A DNA stretch of 43,870 nucleotides, from NCBI RefSeq assembly GCF_002863005.1, contig NZ_PKDG01000006.1, forward strand, positions 1 to 43,870, read 5' to 3'. The notes under the pieces were generated by a model. The model was not told where the DNA came from. It saw only the letters and a list, made by a program, of their open reading frames with translations, and did not search any database. Numbering within the stretch: the first letter of the stretch is position 1; each line of letters begins with the position of its first letter. Both the position numbers and the translations under genes were made by a program. Shown here piece after piece: positions 16,210 through 24,463 of this stretch. Source of the stretch: Pseudoxanthomonas sp. (GTDB lineage: Bacteria > Pseudomonadota > Gammaproteobacteria > Xanthomonadales > Xanthomonadaceae).

Positions 16210-17010
16210 ATGGCGGCATCACCGCAGATACACCCTCTGGCAGTGACCCGCACCGGCGCCGTGGTGCGCCTGCGGCTGGACCGCCCCACCCTGCACAACG
16301 CGTTCGATGCCGGCCTCATCGCCGCGCTGACGGCGGCCCTGGAGCAGATCGCCCGCGACGCCACCGTCAGGGTGGTGGTACTGGAAGGCAGTGGCGCGTC
16401 CTTTTCGGCCGGCGCCGACCTGAACTGGATGCGCGGCATGGCCTCGGCCAGCGAAGCGGAGAACCGCGACGACGCCCTCGCCCTCGCCCGGCTGATGCGC
16501 ACGCTGGACGAGCTGCCGAAACCCACCGTGGCGCGCGTGCAGGGCGCCGCGTTCGGCGGTGGCGTCGGCCTGGTGGCCTGCTGCGATATCGCCATCGGTG
16601 TGCCGGAGGCGAAGTTCGGCCTCACCGAAAGCAAGCTGGGCCTGCTGCCGGCGGTGATTTCCCCGTATGTCATCGCGGCGATCGGGCCGCGCGAGGCCAG
16701 GCGCTGGTTCGCCACCGCTGAGATCTTCGACGCCGCCACCGCGCTGCGGATCGGGCTGCTGCACGAGGTGGTGGCCGCCGATGCGCTGGATGCCGCGGTG
16801 GAGCGGCAGGTCTCGTGGCTGCTGAAGGCCGGCCCGCATGCGGCCGCGTCTGCGAAACGCCTGGTGGCGCGCGTTGCGGGCGGTGTCGACCGCGACCGTC
16901 TGGATGCCGACAATGCCGACCTCATCGCCGCGCTGCGGGTTTCGGAGGAAGGCCAGGAAGGCCTGTCCGCCTTCCTCGACAAGCGTGCGCCCCGCTGGGC
17001 GAAGGACTGA
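16210..17010 (+). CDS. liuC: Enoyl-CoA hydratase/isomerase family protein, probable 3-methylglutaconyl-CoA hydratase
   Basis: A 266-residue crotonase-fold enzyme that should hydrate 3-methylglutaconyl-CoA to HMG-CoA in leucine breakdown. Family marks are LDRPTLHNAFD, the oxyanion-hole segments SAGADLNWMRGM and AFGGGVGLVACCD, and the Glu-containing FGLTESKLGLLPA. ATG 16210 is preferred over ATG 16201 (three codons earlier) because the only GGA ribosome-binding element abuts 16201 but is 9 nt from 16210; either is possible. It heads a six-gene run with gaps or overlaps of at most 4 nt (liuC, VOC, liuD, lipoprotein, liuE, GGDEF-EAL). Substrate assignment rests on this context. Confidence 0.88.
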   Translation: MAASPQIHPLAVTRTGAVVRLRLDRPTLHNAFDAGLIAALTAALEQIARDATVRVVVLEGSGASFSAGADLNWMRGMASASEAENRDDALALARLMRTLDELPKPTVARVQGAAFGGGVGLVACCDIAIGVPEAKFGLTESKLGLLPAVISPYVIAAIGPREARRWFATAEIFDAATALRIGLLHEVVAADALDAAVERQVSWLLKAGPHAAASAKRLVARVAGGVDRDRLDADNADLIAALRVSEEGQEGLSAFLDKRAPRWAKD

Positions 17011-17014
17011 ATCG

Positions 17015-17416
17015 ATGATCGACCATCTGGGAATCGAAGTCGCGGACTACGCGCGCAGCCGTGCGTTCTACGAGCGCGTCCTCGCGCCGCTGGGCTATGC
17101 CGTCGTCATGGAGGTGACGCGCGAAATGACGGGTCGTTATCAGGGCTGCGGTTTCGGCCCGCCGGGTCGCCCGCATTTCTGGGTCGGCACGGGCAGCGGT
17201 GCGCCCGGTCGCGGCTCGCATATCGCCTTCAGCGCGGGCAGCCGCGCGCAGGTCGATGCGTTCCACGAAGCGGCGCTGGCCGCCGGCGCACGCGACAACG
17301 GCGCGCCGGGCCTGCGCGCCCACTACCACCCCACCTATTACGGCGCCTTCGCCATCGACCCGGACGGGCACAACATCGAAGCGGTGTGCCACTTGCCTGC
17401 GGATACCGAAGCCTGA
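17015..17416 (+). CDS. VOC-superfamily protein (glyoxalase/dioxygenase fold) in the liu operon
   Basis: A 133-residue vicinal-oxygen-chelate protein. Its paired beta-alpha-beta modules begin MIDHLGIEVADY and HIAFSAGSR, and it closes with DPDGHNIEAV. Candidate metal ligands are His4, the His of HIAF and the final Glu of HNIEAV. It starts 4 nt after liuC and its stop overlaps the liuD start by 1 nt (TGATG), so it is translated with them. VOC proteins include glyoxalases, epimerases and dioxygenases; the substrate here is not known. A housekeeping or detoxifying role towards a leucine-pathway intermediate is possible but unproven. Confidence 0.85.
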   Translation: MIDHLGIEVADYARSRAFYERVLAPLGYAVVMEVTREMTGRYQGCGFGPPGRPHFWVGTGSGAPGRGSHIAFSAGSRAQVDAFHEAALAAGARDNGAPGLRAHYHPTYYGAFAIDPDGHNIEAVCHLPADTEA

Positions 17417-19407
17417 TGTTCTCCAAGATCCTGATCGCCAACCGTGGCGAAATCGCCTGCCGCGTCATCCGCACCTGCCGCCGGCTCGGCATCCGCACCG
17501 TGGCGGTCTATTCCGAGGCCGATGCCGACGCGCAGCACGTCCGCCAGGCGGACGAGGCGGTACTGCTCGGCGGGCCGCGTCCGGCCGACAGCTACCTTCG
17601 GGGCGACGCCATCATCGAGGCTGCGAAGCGGACCGGCGCCGAAGCCATCCATCCGGGCTACGGATTCCTGTCGGAGAACGCCGACTTCGCCGATGCGGTC
17701 GTGGCGGCCGGCATTGCGTTCATCGGCCCGTCCGGTGCGTCCATGCGCAAGATGGGCAGCAAGGCCGGCGCCAAGGAGCTGATGGCGGCGGCCGGCGTGC
17801 CGGTCGTGCCCGGCTATACCGGCGAGGACCAGTCGCCGAACACGCTCTCGCGCGAGGCCGCGCGCATCGGCTTTCCGCTGATGATCAAGGCGGCGCACGG
17901 CGGCGGCGGCAAGGGCATGCGCGTCGTGCACCGACTGGAGGATTTCATCGTGCAACTGGAAAGCTGCCAGCGCGAAGCCGCCAATGCCTTCGGCCGCGAC
18001 CGCGTGCTGTTGGAGCGCTACGTGCAGTCGCCGCGCCACATCGAGATCCAGGTGTTCGCCGACACGCATGGCCACACGCTGCACCTCAACGAGCGCGAGT
18101 GCTCCGCCCAGCGCCGCTACCAGAAGGTGCTGGAGGAATCGCCATCGCCGTTTCTCACGCCCGCCCTGCGCACCGCCATGGGCGACGCCGCCGTGAAGGC
18201 AGCGCAGGCCATCGACTACGCCAACGCCGGCACGGTGGAATTCATCGTCGATCCCGACGGCCGGTTCTATTTCATGGAGATCAACACGCGCCTGCAGGTG
18301 GAGCATCCGGTCACCGAGCTGGTCACCGGGCTGGACCTGGTGGAATGGCAGCTGCGCGTGGCGGCCGGCGAGCCGTTGCCGTTGGCGCAGGACGCCATCG
18401 TGCAGCGGGGCCATGCCATCGAAGTCCGCCTGTATGCGGAGGATCCGGAAGCCGGTTTCCTGCCGGGATCGGGACGGCTGGAGTCGCTGGTGCTGCCGAC
18501 GCCGTCGCCGCACGTGCGCATCGATGGCGGCGTGGTGGCAGGCGACCTGGTCACCATCTTCTACGATCCGATGATCGCCAAGCTGATCGTCTGGGGCGAG
18601 GATCGGCCGACCGCACTTGCCCGCCTGCGCGATGCGCTGGCCGACTGCGACATGGTGGGGCCGAAGTCGAACATCGGCTTCCTCGAACGGCTGGCGCGCC
18701 ACCCGGCCGTCGTCGAGGGCCGCATCGACACCGGCTACCTCGACCGTCACTTGGAAGAGTTCATGCCCGCCGCCACGCTGGCGCACGACCTGCAGGTGGG
18801 CGCGGCCGTGGCCGTGCTGCTGGAACAGGAAGCGTCGGCGCGCGGTGCAGCCGCCATCTCTACGGATCCCGGCTCGCCGTGGGCCATCGCCGACGGCTGG
18901 CGGCTGGGGCATGCCGGGCGTCGACCCCTGGCCTTCCTGCACCGCGACCAGCGCTGGGACGTGCTGGCCCACGGTCATGCGGGGCGCTACGCCGTGGATA
19001 TCGAGGGAGCGACCTACCCGGTGGAGGGGGCGCGCCTGACCGCTGGGCTGCTCGAGTTGCGTATCCATGATGAGGCCCGGCGCTTCCGCGTCCACCGCCA
19101 CGGCAGCCGCGTCACCCTGCACGACGGGGAGCGCCGCGCCATGCTGGAGACGCTGCCGGCGTACCGGCGCGTGTCCGGCGGCGACAGTGGCGGGGACGGC
19201 CGCATCATTGCGCCGATGCCGGGTCGCGTGGTGGTCGTCAAGGCGAAGGCGGGGGACAACGTGGACGCAGGACAGGAACTGCTGGTGATGGAAGCGATGA
19301 AGATGGAGCTGGCCGTCAAGGCGCCGCGTGCCGGCGTGGTCGCGGAACTGCGGGTGGCCGCCGGCGACTTCGTCGAGGCCGATACCGTCCTGGTGGCGCT
19401 CGAGTGA
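17416..19407 (+). CDS. liuD: Methylcrotonyl-CoA carboxylase, alpha (biotin) subunit
   Basis: A 663-residue biotin-dependent carboxylase subunit that charges biotin with CO2 using ATP and bicarbonate, and passes it to LiuB. Domains run: biotin-carboxylase N domain (ILIANRGEIACRVIRT), ATP-grasp with the glycine-rich loop AAHGGGGKGMRVV, biotin-carboxylase C domain, the MCC-specific BT linker, and a C-terminal biotinyl domain with EAMKMEL, where Lys629 is the biotin site. Length matches MCC alpha rather than acetyl-CoA carboxylase AccC (about 450). ATG 17416 overlaps the VOC stop by 1 nt. Its stop overlaps the next gene by 4 nt. Confidence 0.96.
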   Translation: MFSKILIANRGEIACRVIRTCRRLGIRTVAVYSEADADAQHVRQADEAVLLGGPRPADSYLRGDAIIEAAKRTGAEAIHPGYGFLSENADFADAVVAAGIAFIGPSGASMRKMGSKAGAKELMAAAGVPVVPGYTGEDQSPNTLSREAARIGFPLMIKAAHGGGGKGMRVVHRLEDFIVQLESCQREAANAFGRDRVLLERYVQSPRHIEIQVFADTHGHTLHLNERECSAQRRYQKVLEESPSPFLTPALRTAMGDAAVKAAQAIDYANAGTVEFIVDPDGRFYFMEINTRLQVEHPVTELVTGLDLVEWQLRVAAGEPLPLAQDAIVQRGHAIEVRLYAEDPEAGFLPGSGRLESLVLPTPSPHVRIDGGVVAGDLVTIFYDPMIAKLIVWGEDRPTALARLRDALADCDMVGPKSNIGFLERLARHPAVVEGRIDTGYLDRHLEEFMPAATLAHDLQVGAAVAVLLEQEASARGAAAISTDPGSPWAIADGWRLGHAGRRPLAFLHRDQRWDVLAHGHAGRYAVDIEGATYPVEGARLTAGLLELRIHDEARRFRVHRHGSRVTLHDGERRAMLETLPAYRRVSGGDSGGDGRIIAPMPGRVVVVKAKAGDNVDAGQELLVMEAMKMELAVKAPRAGVVAELRVAAGDFVEADTVLVALE

Positions 19408-20030
19408 GGTTCGCCCGGCCGTCATCGTCGCGTGTCGCCTTCGTGCTGCTGGTGGCCTGCACGCTGGGCGGCTGCGTGATGTTCGAACAGCCGCCGGCGC
19501 CCCTCGCCTGCGACCCCGCGCTGGTCGGTCGCTGGATCCCGTTGCCGGACAGCCCGCAGGACCGGGTGCCGTTGGGCAAGGACGACTACGCCGACGTCGA
19601 CGCCACGTGCCGCGTGCGCCTGCACGACGAAGCGCGCACCGATGCGCCGCAGTTCACCGCACTCGGGTTCGAACTGGACGGCCAGCGTTACCTCGCCCTC
19701 GGCTATCGCGAACTGGAAGGCCTGTTCGGTACCGGCAAGGCCGCCGCGCCACCGATCCCGAAAGGCATGCCGCCCGGAGCCGTCACGCTGCTGAAATACC
19801 GCATCCGCAACGATACGCTGCAGATCGCGATGCTCGACACGGTGGACATCATGCAACGCGTGCAGCAGGGTTCGCTGAAGGCGCGCGAGGCCGACGCGAG
19901 CACCTATGTGTTCGAAGGCCGTCCGGAACAGCTGCGCGCGCTGCTGCAATCCGAGCCCGCCCTGTTCGACGCCTTCAACGGGCGCGACAAGACGCTGCGC
20001 ATGCGCCGTGCGAAGGACGGGAAGCGGTGA
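19404..20030 (+). CDS. Unknown lipoprotein inside the liu operon
   Basis: A 208-residue predicted lipoprotein that I do not recognise. The signal peptide (SRVAFVLLVACTLGGC) ends in lipobox LGGC, followed by Val-Met, so outer-membrane sorting is plausible. The mature part starts with a short Pro-rich linker, then CDPALVGRWIPLPDSP, and is a mixed alpha/beta domain of about 180 residues with no catalytic motif I can name. The GRW(I)P and later YRELEG patterns recall lipocalin-like or META-like small beta folds, which is weak. It begins with GTG overlapping the liuD stop by 4 nt, and ends overlapping liuE by 1 nt, so it is firmly embedded in a cytoplasmic catabolic operon although its product is exported. 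Confidence 0.8.
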   Translation: MRFARPSSSRVAFVLLVACTLGGCVMFEQPPAPLACDPALVGRWIPLPDSPQDRVPLGKDDYADVDATCRVRLHDEARTDAPQFTALGFELDGQRYLALGYRELEGLFGTGKAAAPPIPKGMPPGAVTLLKYRIRNDTLQIAMLDTVDIMQRVQQGSLKAREADASTYVFEGRPEQLRALLQSEPALFDAFNGRDKTLRMRRAKDGKR

Positions 20031-20941
20031 TGGACACCCTGCCCGCCCCCGCGGATTTCGTTCGCATTGTCGAAGTCGGTCCACGCGATGGCCTGCAGAA
20101 CGAGAAGACCCTCGTGGCCACCGCGGACAAGGTGGAGTTGATCGACCGGCTGTCGCGCACCGGCCTGCCCAGCATCGAGGCGACCAGTTTCGTCAGCCCG
20201 AAATGGGTACCGCAGCTGGCCGACGCCGCCGAGGTCTTCACCGCCATCCAGCGACGCCCGGGCACGGCGTACCCGGTGCTGGTGCCGAACGAAACCGGCT
20301 ACGACCGCGCCCGCGCGGTCGGCGTGGACGAAGTCGCGGTGTTCACGGCCGCCTCCGAGGCCTTCAACCGGAAGAACATCAACGCCTCCATCGATGAGTC
20401 CATCGAACGGTTCCGCCCGGTGCTTGAACGTGCCGCCGCCGATGGCATCAAGGTGCGCGGCTACGTCTCCACCGTGCTCGGCTGCCCGTACCAAGGCGAC
20501 GTGCCTGTGGCCGACGTGGTGCGCGTGGCGCGTCAGTTGCATGCGATGGGCTGCTACGAAATCTCGCTGGGCGACACCATCGGCATCGGCACGCCGCGCA
20601 AGGCCGCCGACATGCTCAAGGCTGTCGCTGCAGAAGTCCCGCTCTCCGCGCTGGCCGTGCATTTCCACGACACCTACGGCCAGGCGCTGGCGAACATCCT
20701 GGCCTGCCTGGAGGTGGGAATACGCGTGGTCGATTCTGCCGTCTCTGGCGCCGGCGGTTGCCCGTATGCCAAGGGCGCCAGCGGCAACGTCGCCAGCGAG
20801 GACGTGATCTATCTGCTGCACGGCCTGGGCATGCGCACCGGCGTCGATCTGGACCTGCTGGCGGAGACGGGCCGCTGGCTGGCGAGCCGCCTGGGACGCG
20901 AAACCGGCAGCCGCGTCGGCAAGGCATTGGCCGCGGCATGA
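20030..20941 (+). CDS. liuE: Hydroxymethylglutaryl-CoA lyase
   Basis: A 303-residue HMG-CoA lyase that cleaves HMG-CoA to acetyl-CoA and acetoacetate, the last step of leucine breakdown. It is a TIM barrel with the entrance motif EVGPRDGLQNE, the metal and substrate segment FVSPKWVPQLAD, HFHDTYGQALAN with metal-binding His residues, and the active-site loop GAGGCPYAKGASGN with catalytic Cys244. Length is normal. ATG 20030 overlaps the lipoprotein stop by 1 nt. The stop overlaps the GGDEF-EAL start by 4 nt (ATGA). Confidence 0.96.
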   Translation: MDTLPAPADFVRIVEVGPRDGLQNEKTLVATADKVELIDRLSRTGLPSIEATSFVSPKWVPQLADAAEVFTAIQRRPGTAYPVLVPNETGYDRARAVGVDEVAVFTAASEAFNRKNINASIDESIERFRPVLERAAADGIKVRGYVSTVLGCPYQGDVPVADVVRVARQLHAMGCYEISLGDTIGIGTPRKAADMLKAVAAEVPLSALAVHFHDTYGQALANILACLEVGIRVVDSAVSGAGGCPYAKGASGNVASEDVIYLLHGLGMRTGVDLDLLAETGRWLASRLGRETGSRVGKALAAA

Positions 20942-23490
20942 ACCAGGGCCGCGCCAGCGACGTCGACGTGATGGCGCTGGCCGCCGCACTCGAACGCGCG
21001 GCCGCGGCCGACGGCCCTCACGCCGATCTGTTGCGCCGGGCGCGCGACGCACTGCTGGCCAAGCAGCACGACGCGGAGACGGAACGCTCGCGCTATCGCA
21101 ACCTGTTCGACGCCGTACCCGACCCGGTCAGCATCATCGCCGAGGACGGCACCATCCTGGACCTCAACCAGGCCGGCATGCTGGCGTACAAGCGGCCACG
21201 CGAAGAGATCGTCGGCCGCAACATCAACGTGCTCAATCCCGACCTGCCGCGCGACCACCTGGTCCCCGTCTGGGAGACGCTCAACCGCGGCGAGACCTAC
21301 GTGATCGAGGTCACCAACATGCGCGGCGACGGGACGCGGTTCCCGGTCGAAGTGCACTCGGCCAACATCAACTTCGACGGGCGCAAGAGCATCGTCGCCG
21401 TCGCGCGCGACATCAGTAGCCGCCGGCTGGCGGAAATGCGCTACCGCGAGCTGATGGAGACGATCGACAAGGGCATCGTGGTGCACAACCGCGACATGGA
21501 AGTGCAGTACTGCAACGGTGCAGCGATGCGCATCTTCGGCATCCGCGAAGACCAGCGCGCGGACCAGGAACTGGCGCTCGGCCGCTGGCATATCGTCGAC
21601 GAACACGGCCGCGAGATGGCGCGCCATGAACTGCCGGCCCAACGCGCGCTCGACTCCGGCCAGATGATCGAGAGCGTGCTGCTGGGGCTCTACCACCGCG
21701 AGAAGAAGCAGCTGCTGTGGCTCACCGCCACGTCGGTGCCGCAGTTCGCACCGGGCGCCAGCGTGCCGTCGCAGGTGAGCACGCTGTTCAGCGATGTCAC
21801 CGAGCTCAAGCGCGACAGCGCGCTGTTCGACCGCGCGCAGTCGCTGGCGCACATCGGCGGCTGGGAATGGGACCTGGGACGCGACCGGATGTACTTGACC
21901 GACGAGGCCCAGCGCATCCTCGGTGCGGCACGCCCGCTGGTCACGCTCGCCGACATGCTGTCGTGCCTGCGCGAGACCGACCGCCGCCGCCTGCGCAGCG
22001 CGCTGGACCTGATCACCGCCGGCGGCCAGGGGTTCGACCTGGAACTGCAAGGCACCCAGGCCGACGGCCATCCGTTCTGGATCCGCGTGATCGGCGACGC
22101 CGAACCCGGCGATCCCGGCGCATCCCGCATCACCGGCACCATGCAGGACATCTCGCAGGACAAGCAGGCCGAGGAGATGCTGCGCATCCAGGCACGCACC
22201 GACCCGCTGACCGGGCTGATGAACCGCGACGCCGTGCTGACGGAGCTGGGCGCGCGGCTGGCCGATCCGGAGCGCGCGCGCGTCGCGGTGCTGTACATCG
22301 ACCTGGACCGCTTCAAGATGGTCAACGACGTGCTGGGACACAACGCCGGCGACGAGCTGCTGGTGCAGGCATCCGACCGCATCCGCGGCGCGGTCGGCAC
22401 CGACGGCATGATCGCCCGCTTCGGCGGCGACGAGTTCCTGGTGATCTGCGATGCCGGCGACGACCCGCACCTGCCCGAAACGATGGCGCATGCCGTGCTC
22501 GGCGCCTTCGCCGACGCCTTCCGCTTCGGCAAGGACGAATTCGCCATCACCGCCAGCATCGGCCTGGCGATCGCGCCGGGCGATGGCCTGCGTCCGCAGC
22601 AGCTGATCCAGAACGCCGACATCGCGATGTACGACAGCAAGCATCGCGCGCGCAACGGCTGGCAGAGCTTCACCCAGGAACTGGCGCAGCGGCAGCAGGA
22701 CCGCCTGCAGATCGAGACGCAACTTCGCCGCGCCGTGGACAACGAGGAATTCCGCCTCGTGTACCAGCCGCAGGTCGACCTGCGCAACGGCCGCATCATC
22801 GCCGGCGAAGCGCTGATCCGCTGGCAGAACCACCAACTGGGAGAGCTGCGCCCGGACGTGTTCATCAGCCACGCCGAAACCACCGGCGACATCGTGCGCA
22901 TCGGCAGCTGGGTGCTGCGCGAAGCCTGCCGCCAGGTCGCCACGTGGCGCGACATGGGCCTGGGGATCGTGCGGGTGGCGGTCAACGTGTCGTACCGGCA
23001 GTTCGCCGGCGACGACCTCGCAGAGCGCGTGCGCACCATCCTCGAAGAGTTCGACCTGCCCGGCAGTGCGCTCGAACTCGAGTTCACCGAGCGCGTGCTG
23101 ATCGAGGATGCGCCCGCCACGTTGCGTACCTTCGCCGACCTTCGCCAGCTGGGCGTGCTGCTGACCATCGACGATTTCGGCGAAGGCTACAGCGCCTTGA
23201 ACTACCTGCGCCGCCTGCCGATCCACGGCCTGAAGCTGAGCCCGCTGTTCACCGAGGGCGTGCCGAACAACCGGTCCGACGTGGCGGTCTGCCAGGCGGT
23301 CTCGGCGATCGCGCGCAGCCTGGGCCTGGGCCTGGTCGCCGAGGGCGTGGAGTCGGAGGCGCAGCGGCAGTTCCTGCTGAATCTCGGCGTGCCCGTGGGC
23401 CAGGGCTTCCTGTTCGCCCCCGGCCTGTCGCCCGACGAGTTCGCCCGCCGCCTTGCCGATGCGTCGCTGGAGCGGGTGCTGCACGCCTGA
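20938..23490 (+). CDS. PAS-GGDEF-EAL cyclic-di-GMP protein coupled to liuE
   Basis: An 850-residue soluble sensor-output protein. After a short helical start come three PAS-like regions: about 55-165 (YRNLFDAVPDPVSIIAEDGT), about 175-295 and about 305-415 (IGGWEWDLGRDR). The GGDEF domain has the signature at residues 496-500; no RxxD I-site is placed upstream of it. The EAL domain has EALIRW at 624-629, ELEFTERVL, IDDFGEGYSALNYL and VAEGVE, which suggests an active phosphodiesterase. No transmembrane segment is visible. The ATG at 20938 overlaps the liuE stop by 4 nt, so it is expressed with leucine catabolism. The PAS ligand is unknown. Confidence 0.93.
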   Translation: MNQGRASDVDVMALAAALERAAAADGPHADLLRRARDALLAKQHDAETERSRYRNLFDAVPDPVSIIAEDGTILDLNQAGMLAYKRPREEIVGRNINVLNPDLPRDHLVPVWETLNRGETYVIEVTNMRGDGTRFPVEVHSANINFDGRKSIVAVARDISSRRLAEMRYRELMETIDKGIVVHNRDMEVQYCNGAAMRIFGIREDQRADQELALGRWHIVDEHGREMARHELPAQRALDSGQMIESVLLGLYHREKKQLLWLTATSVPQFAPGASVPSQVSTLFSDVTELKRDSALFDRAQSLAHIGGWEWDLGRDRMYLTDEAQRILGAARPLVTLADMLSCLRETDRRRLRSALDLITAGGQGFDLELQGTQADGHPFWIRVIGDAEPGDPGASRITGTMQDISQDKQAEEMLRIQARTDPLTGLMNRDAVLTELGARLADPERARVAVLYIDLDRFKMVNDVLGHNAGDELLVQASDRIRGAVGTDGMIARFGGDEFLVICDAGDDPHLPETMAHAVLGAFADAFRFGKDEFAITASIGLAIAPGDGLRPQQLIQNADIAMYDSKHRARNGWQSFTQELAQRQQDRLQIETQLRRAVDNEEFRLVYQPQVDLRNGRIIAGEALIRWQNHQLGELRPDVFISHAETTGDIVRIGSWVLREACRQVATWRDMGLGIVRVAVNVSYRQFAGDDLAERVRTILEEFDLPGSALELEFTERVLIEDAPATLRTFADLRQLGVLLTIDDFGEGYSALNYLRRLPIHGLKLSPLFTEGVPNNRSDVAVCQAVSAIARSLGLGLVAEGVESEAQRQFLLNLGVPVGQGFLFAPGLSPDEFARRLADASLERVLHA

Positions 23491-23509
23491 GCGGCGCTCG
23501 CCTGCGTCT

Positions 23510-23576
23510 TGTGGGAGCGACGTCAGTCGCGATGGGGCCTTACCGGAAAAGCTTCTCGACTGACGTCGCTCCCACA
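23510..23576. repeat. Long perfect inverted repeat (REP-like palindrome)
   Basis: Bases 23510-23529 and 23557-23576 are a perfect 20-bp inverted repeat with a 27-base loop. The arms begin TGTGGGAGCGACGTCAG. GTAG, read on the minus strand, lies just outside (23583-23580). There is no T-run, so this is not a standard terminator. It sits 19 nt after the GGDEF-EAL stop and before the SDR promoter. The arms look like a dispersed repetitive palindrome of Xanthomonadaceae, but its genome-wide copy number cannot be seen here. Confidence 0.75.
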
Positions 23577-23616
23577 CGAGCTACCCCAGTCATGCCACCC
23601 CCCACCCGCCATCGCG

Positions 23617-23622
23617 TAAAAT
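23617..23622 (+). promoter_or_regulatory. Putative -10 element of the HSD10-like SDR gene
   Basis: TAAAAT (5/6 to TATAAT) in the context CGTAAAATGCCGG, 28 bases before the SDR ATG at 23651 and downstream of the palindrome. The -35 is weak. Confidence 0.35.
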
Positions 23623-23650
23623 GCCGGCCTTTCCGCAGCAGGTCCGTCGC

Positions 23651-24421
23651 ATGCAGCTCTCTGATACCCGTGCCGTCATCACCGGCGGCGTTTCCGGCCT
23701 GGGACTGGCCGTCGCCCGGCACCTGGTCCAGCACGGCGGCAAGGCTGCGCTGTTCGACGTCAACGACGACAAGGGTGCGGCGGCCGTCGCCGAACTGGGC
23801 GACCTCAACGTCCGCTACTTCCGCACCGACGTGACCGACGAAGCCGGCGTCACGGCGAACATCGCCGCGGCCAGGGAATTCCTGGGCGGTCTGAATGCCG
23901 CGATCAACTGCGCCGGCATCCTCGGTGCCGGACGCGTGCTGGGCAAGGAGGCCCCGATGCCGCTGTCCACCTTCCAGGCGACGGTGATGGTGAACCTGGT
24001 GGGCAGCTTCAACGTGGCCAAGGCGGCCGCGGACGCGATGCAGCACAACACCCCGAACGCCGACGGCGAGCGCGGCATCATCGTCAACACGGCGAGCGTG
24101 GCGGCCTACGAAGGCCAGATCGGCCAGGCGGCATATTCGGCCTCGAAGGGCGGCGTGGTCGGCATGACCCTGCCGATGGCGCGCGAACTGTCGCGCTTCG
24201 GCATCCGCGTGATGACCGTGGCGCCCGGCATCTTCTGGACCCCGATGGTCGATGGCATGCCGGAAGCCGTGCAGCAGTCGCTCAGCGCGTCGATCCCCTT
24301 CCCGTCCCGCCTCGGCAAGCCGGAAGAGTTCGCCGACCTGGTCGCCTACATCCTCGGCAATCCCTATCTCAACGGCGAGACGATCCGCCTGGACGGCGCC
24401 GTGCGGCTGGCGCCGAAGTAA
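23651..24421 (+). CDS. SDR family 3-hydroxyacyl-CoA dehydrogenase (HSD10-like)
   Basis: A 256-residue short-chain dehydrogenase resembling type II 3-hydroxyacyl-CoA dehydrogenase / 2-methyl-3-hydroxybutyryl-CoA dehydrogenase. The cofactor loop is TGGVSGLG, followed by an acidic FDVNDD that favours NAD+. Further marks are NCAGI, the active-site Tyr-xxx-Lys in YSASKGG, and APGIFWTPM. The insert GKEAPMPLSTFQATVMVNLVG is typical of HSD10-type enzymes. It would act in isoleucine or fatty-acid oxidation. ATG 23651 is used because the Rossmann fold starts there. It is expressed separately from the liu operon, from a -10-like element 28 nt upstream, and precedes efpL by 42 nt. Confidence 0.9.
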   Translation: MQLSDTRAVITGGVSGLGLAVARHLVQHGGKAALFDVNDDKGAAAVAELGDLNVRYFRTDVTDEAGVTANIAAAREFLGGLNAAINCAGILGAGRVLGKEAPMPLSTFQATVMVNLVGSFNVAKAAADAMQHNTPNADGERGIIVNTASVAAYEGQIGQAAYSASKGGVVGMTLPMARELSRFGIRVMTVAPGIFWTPMVDGMPEAVQQSLSASIPFPSRLGKPEEFADLVAYILGNPYLNGETIRLDGAVRLAPK

Positions 24422-24463
24422 GTCCACCGCCTCTCTTTTTCCTTTACTACCTACGGTTCATCC

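Noticed and set aside
17338..19425. A 695-codon minus-strand open frame opposite liuD
   Set aside because: It is antisense to a full-length carboxylase with intact motifs and shows no recognisable family.
20809..23577. A 922-codon minus-strand open frame opposite the PAS-GGDEF-EAL gene
   Set aside because: Compositional shadow; all motifs lie on the plus strand.
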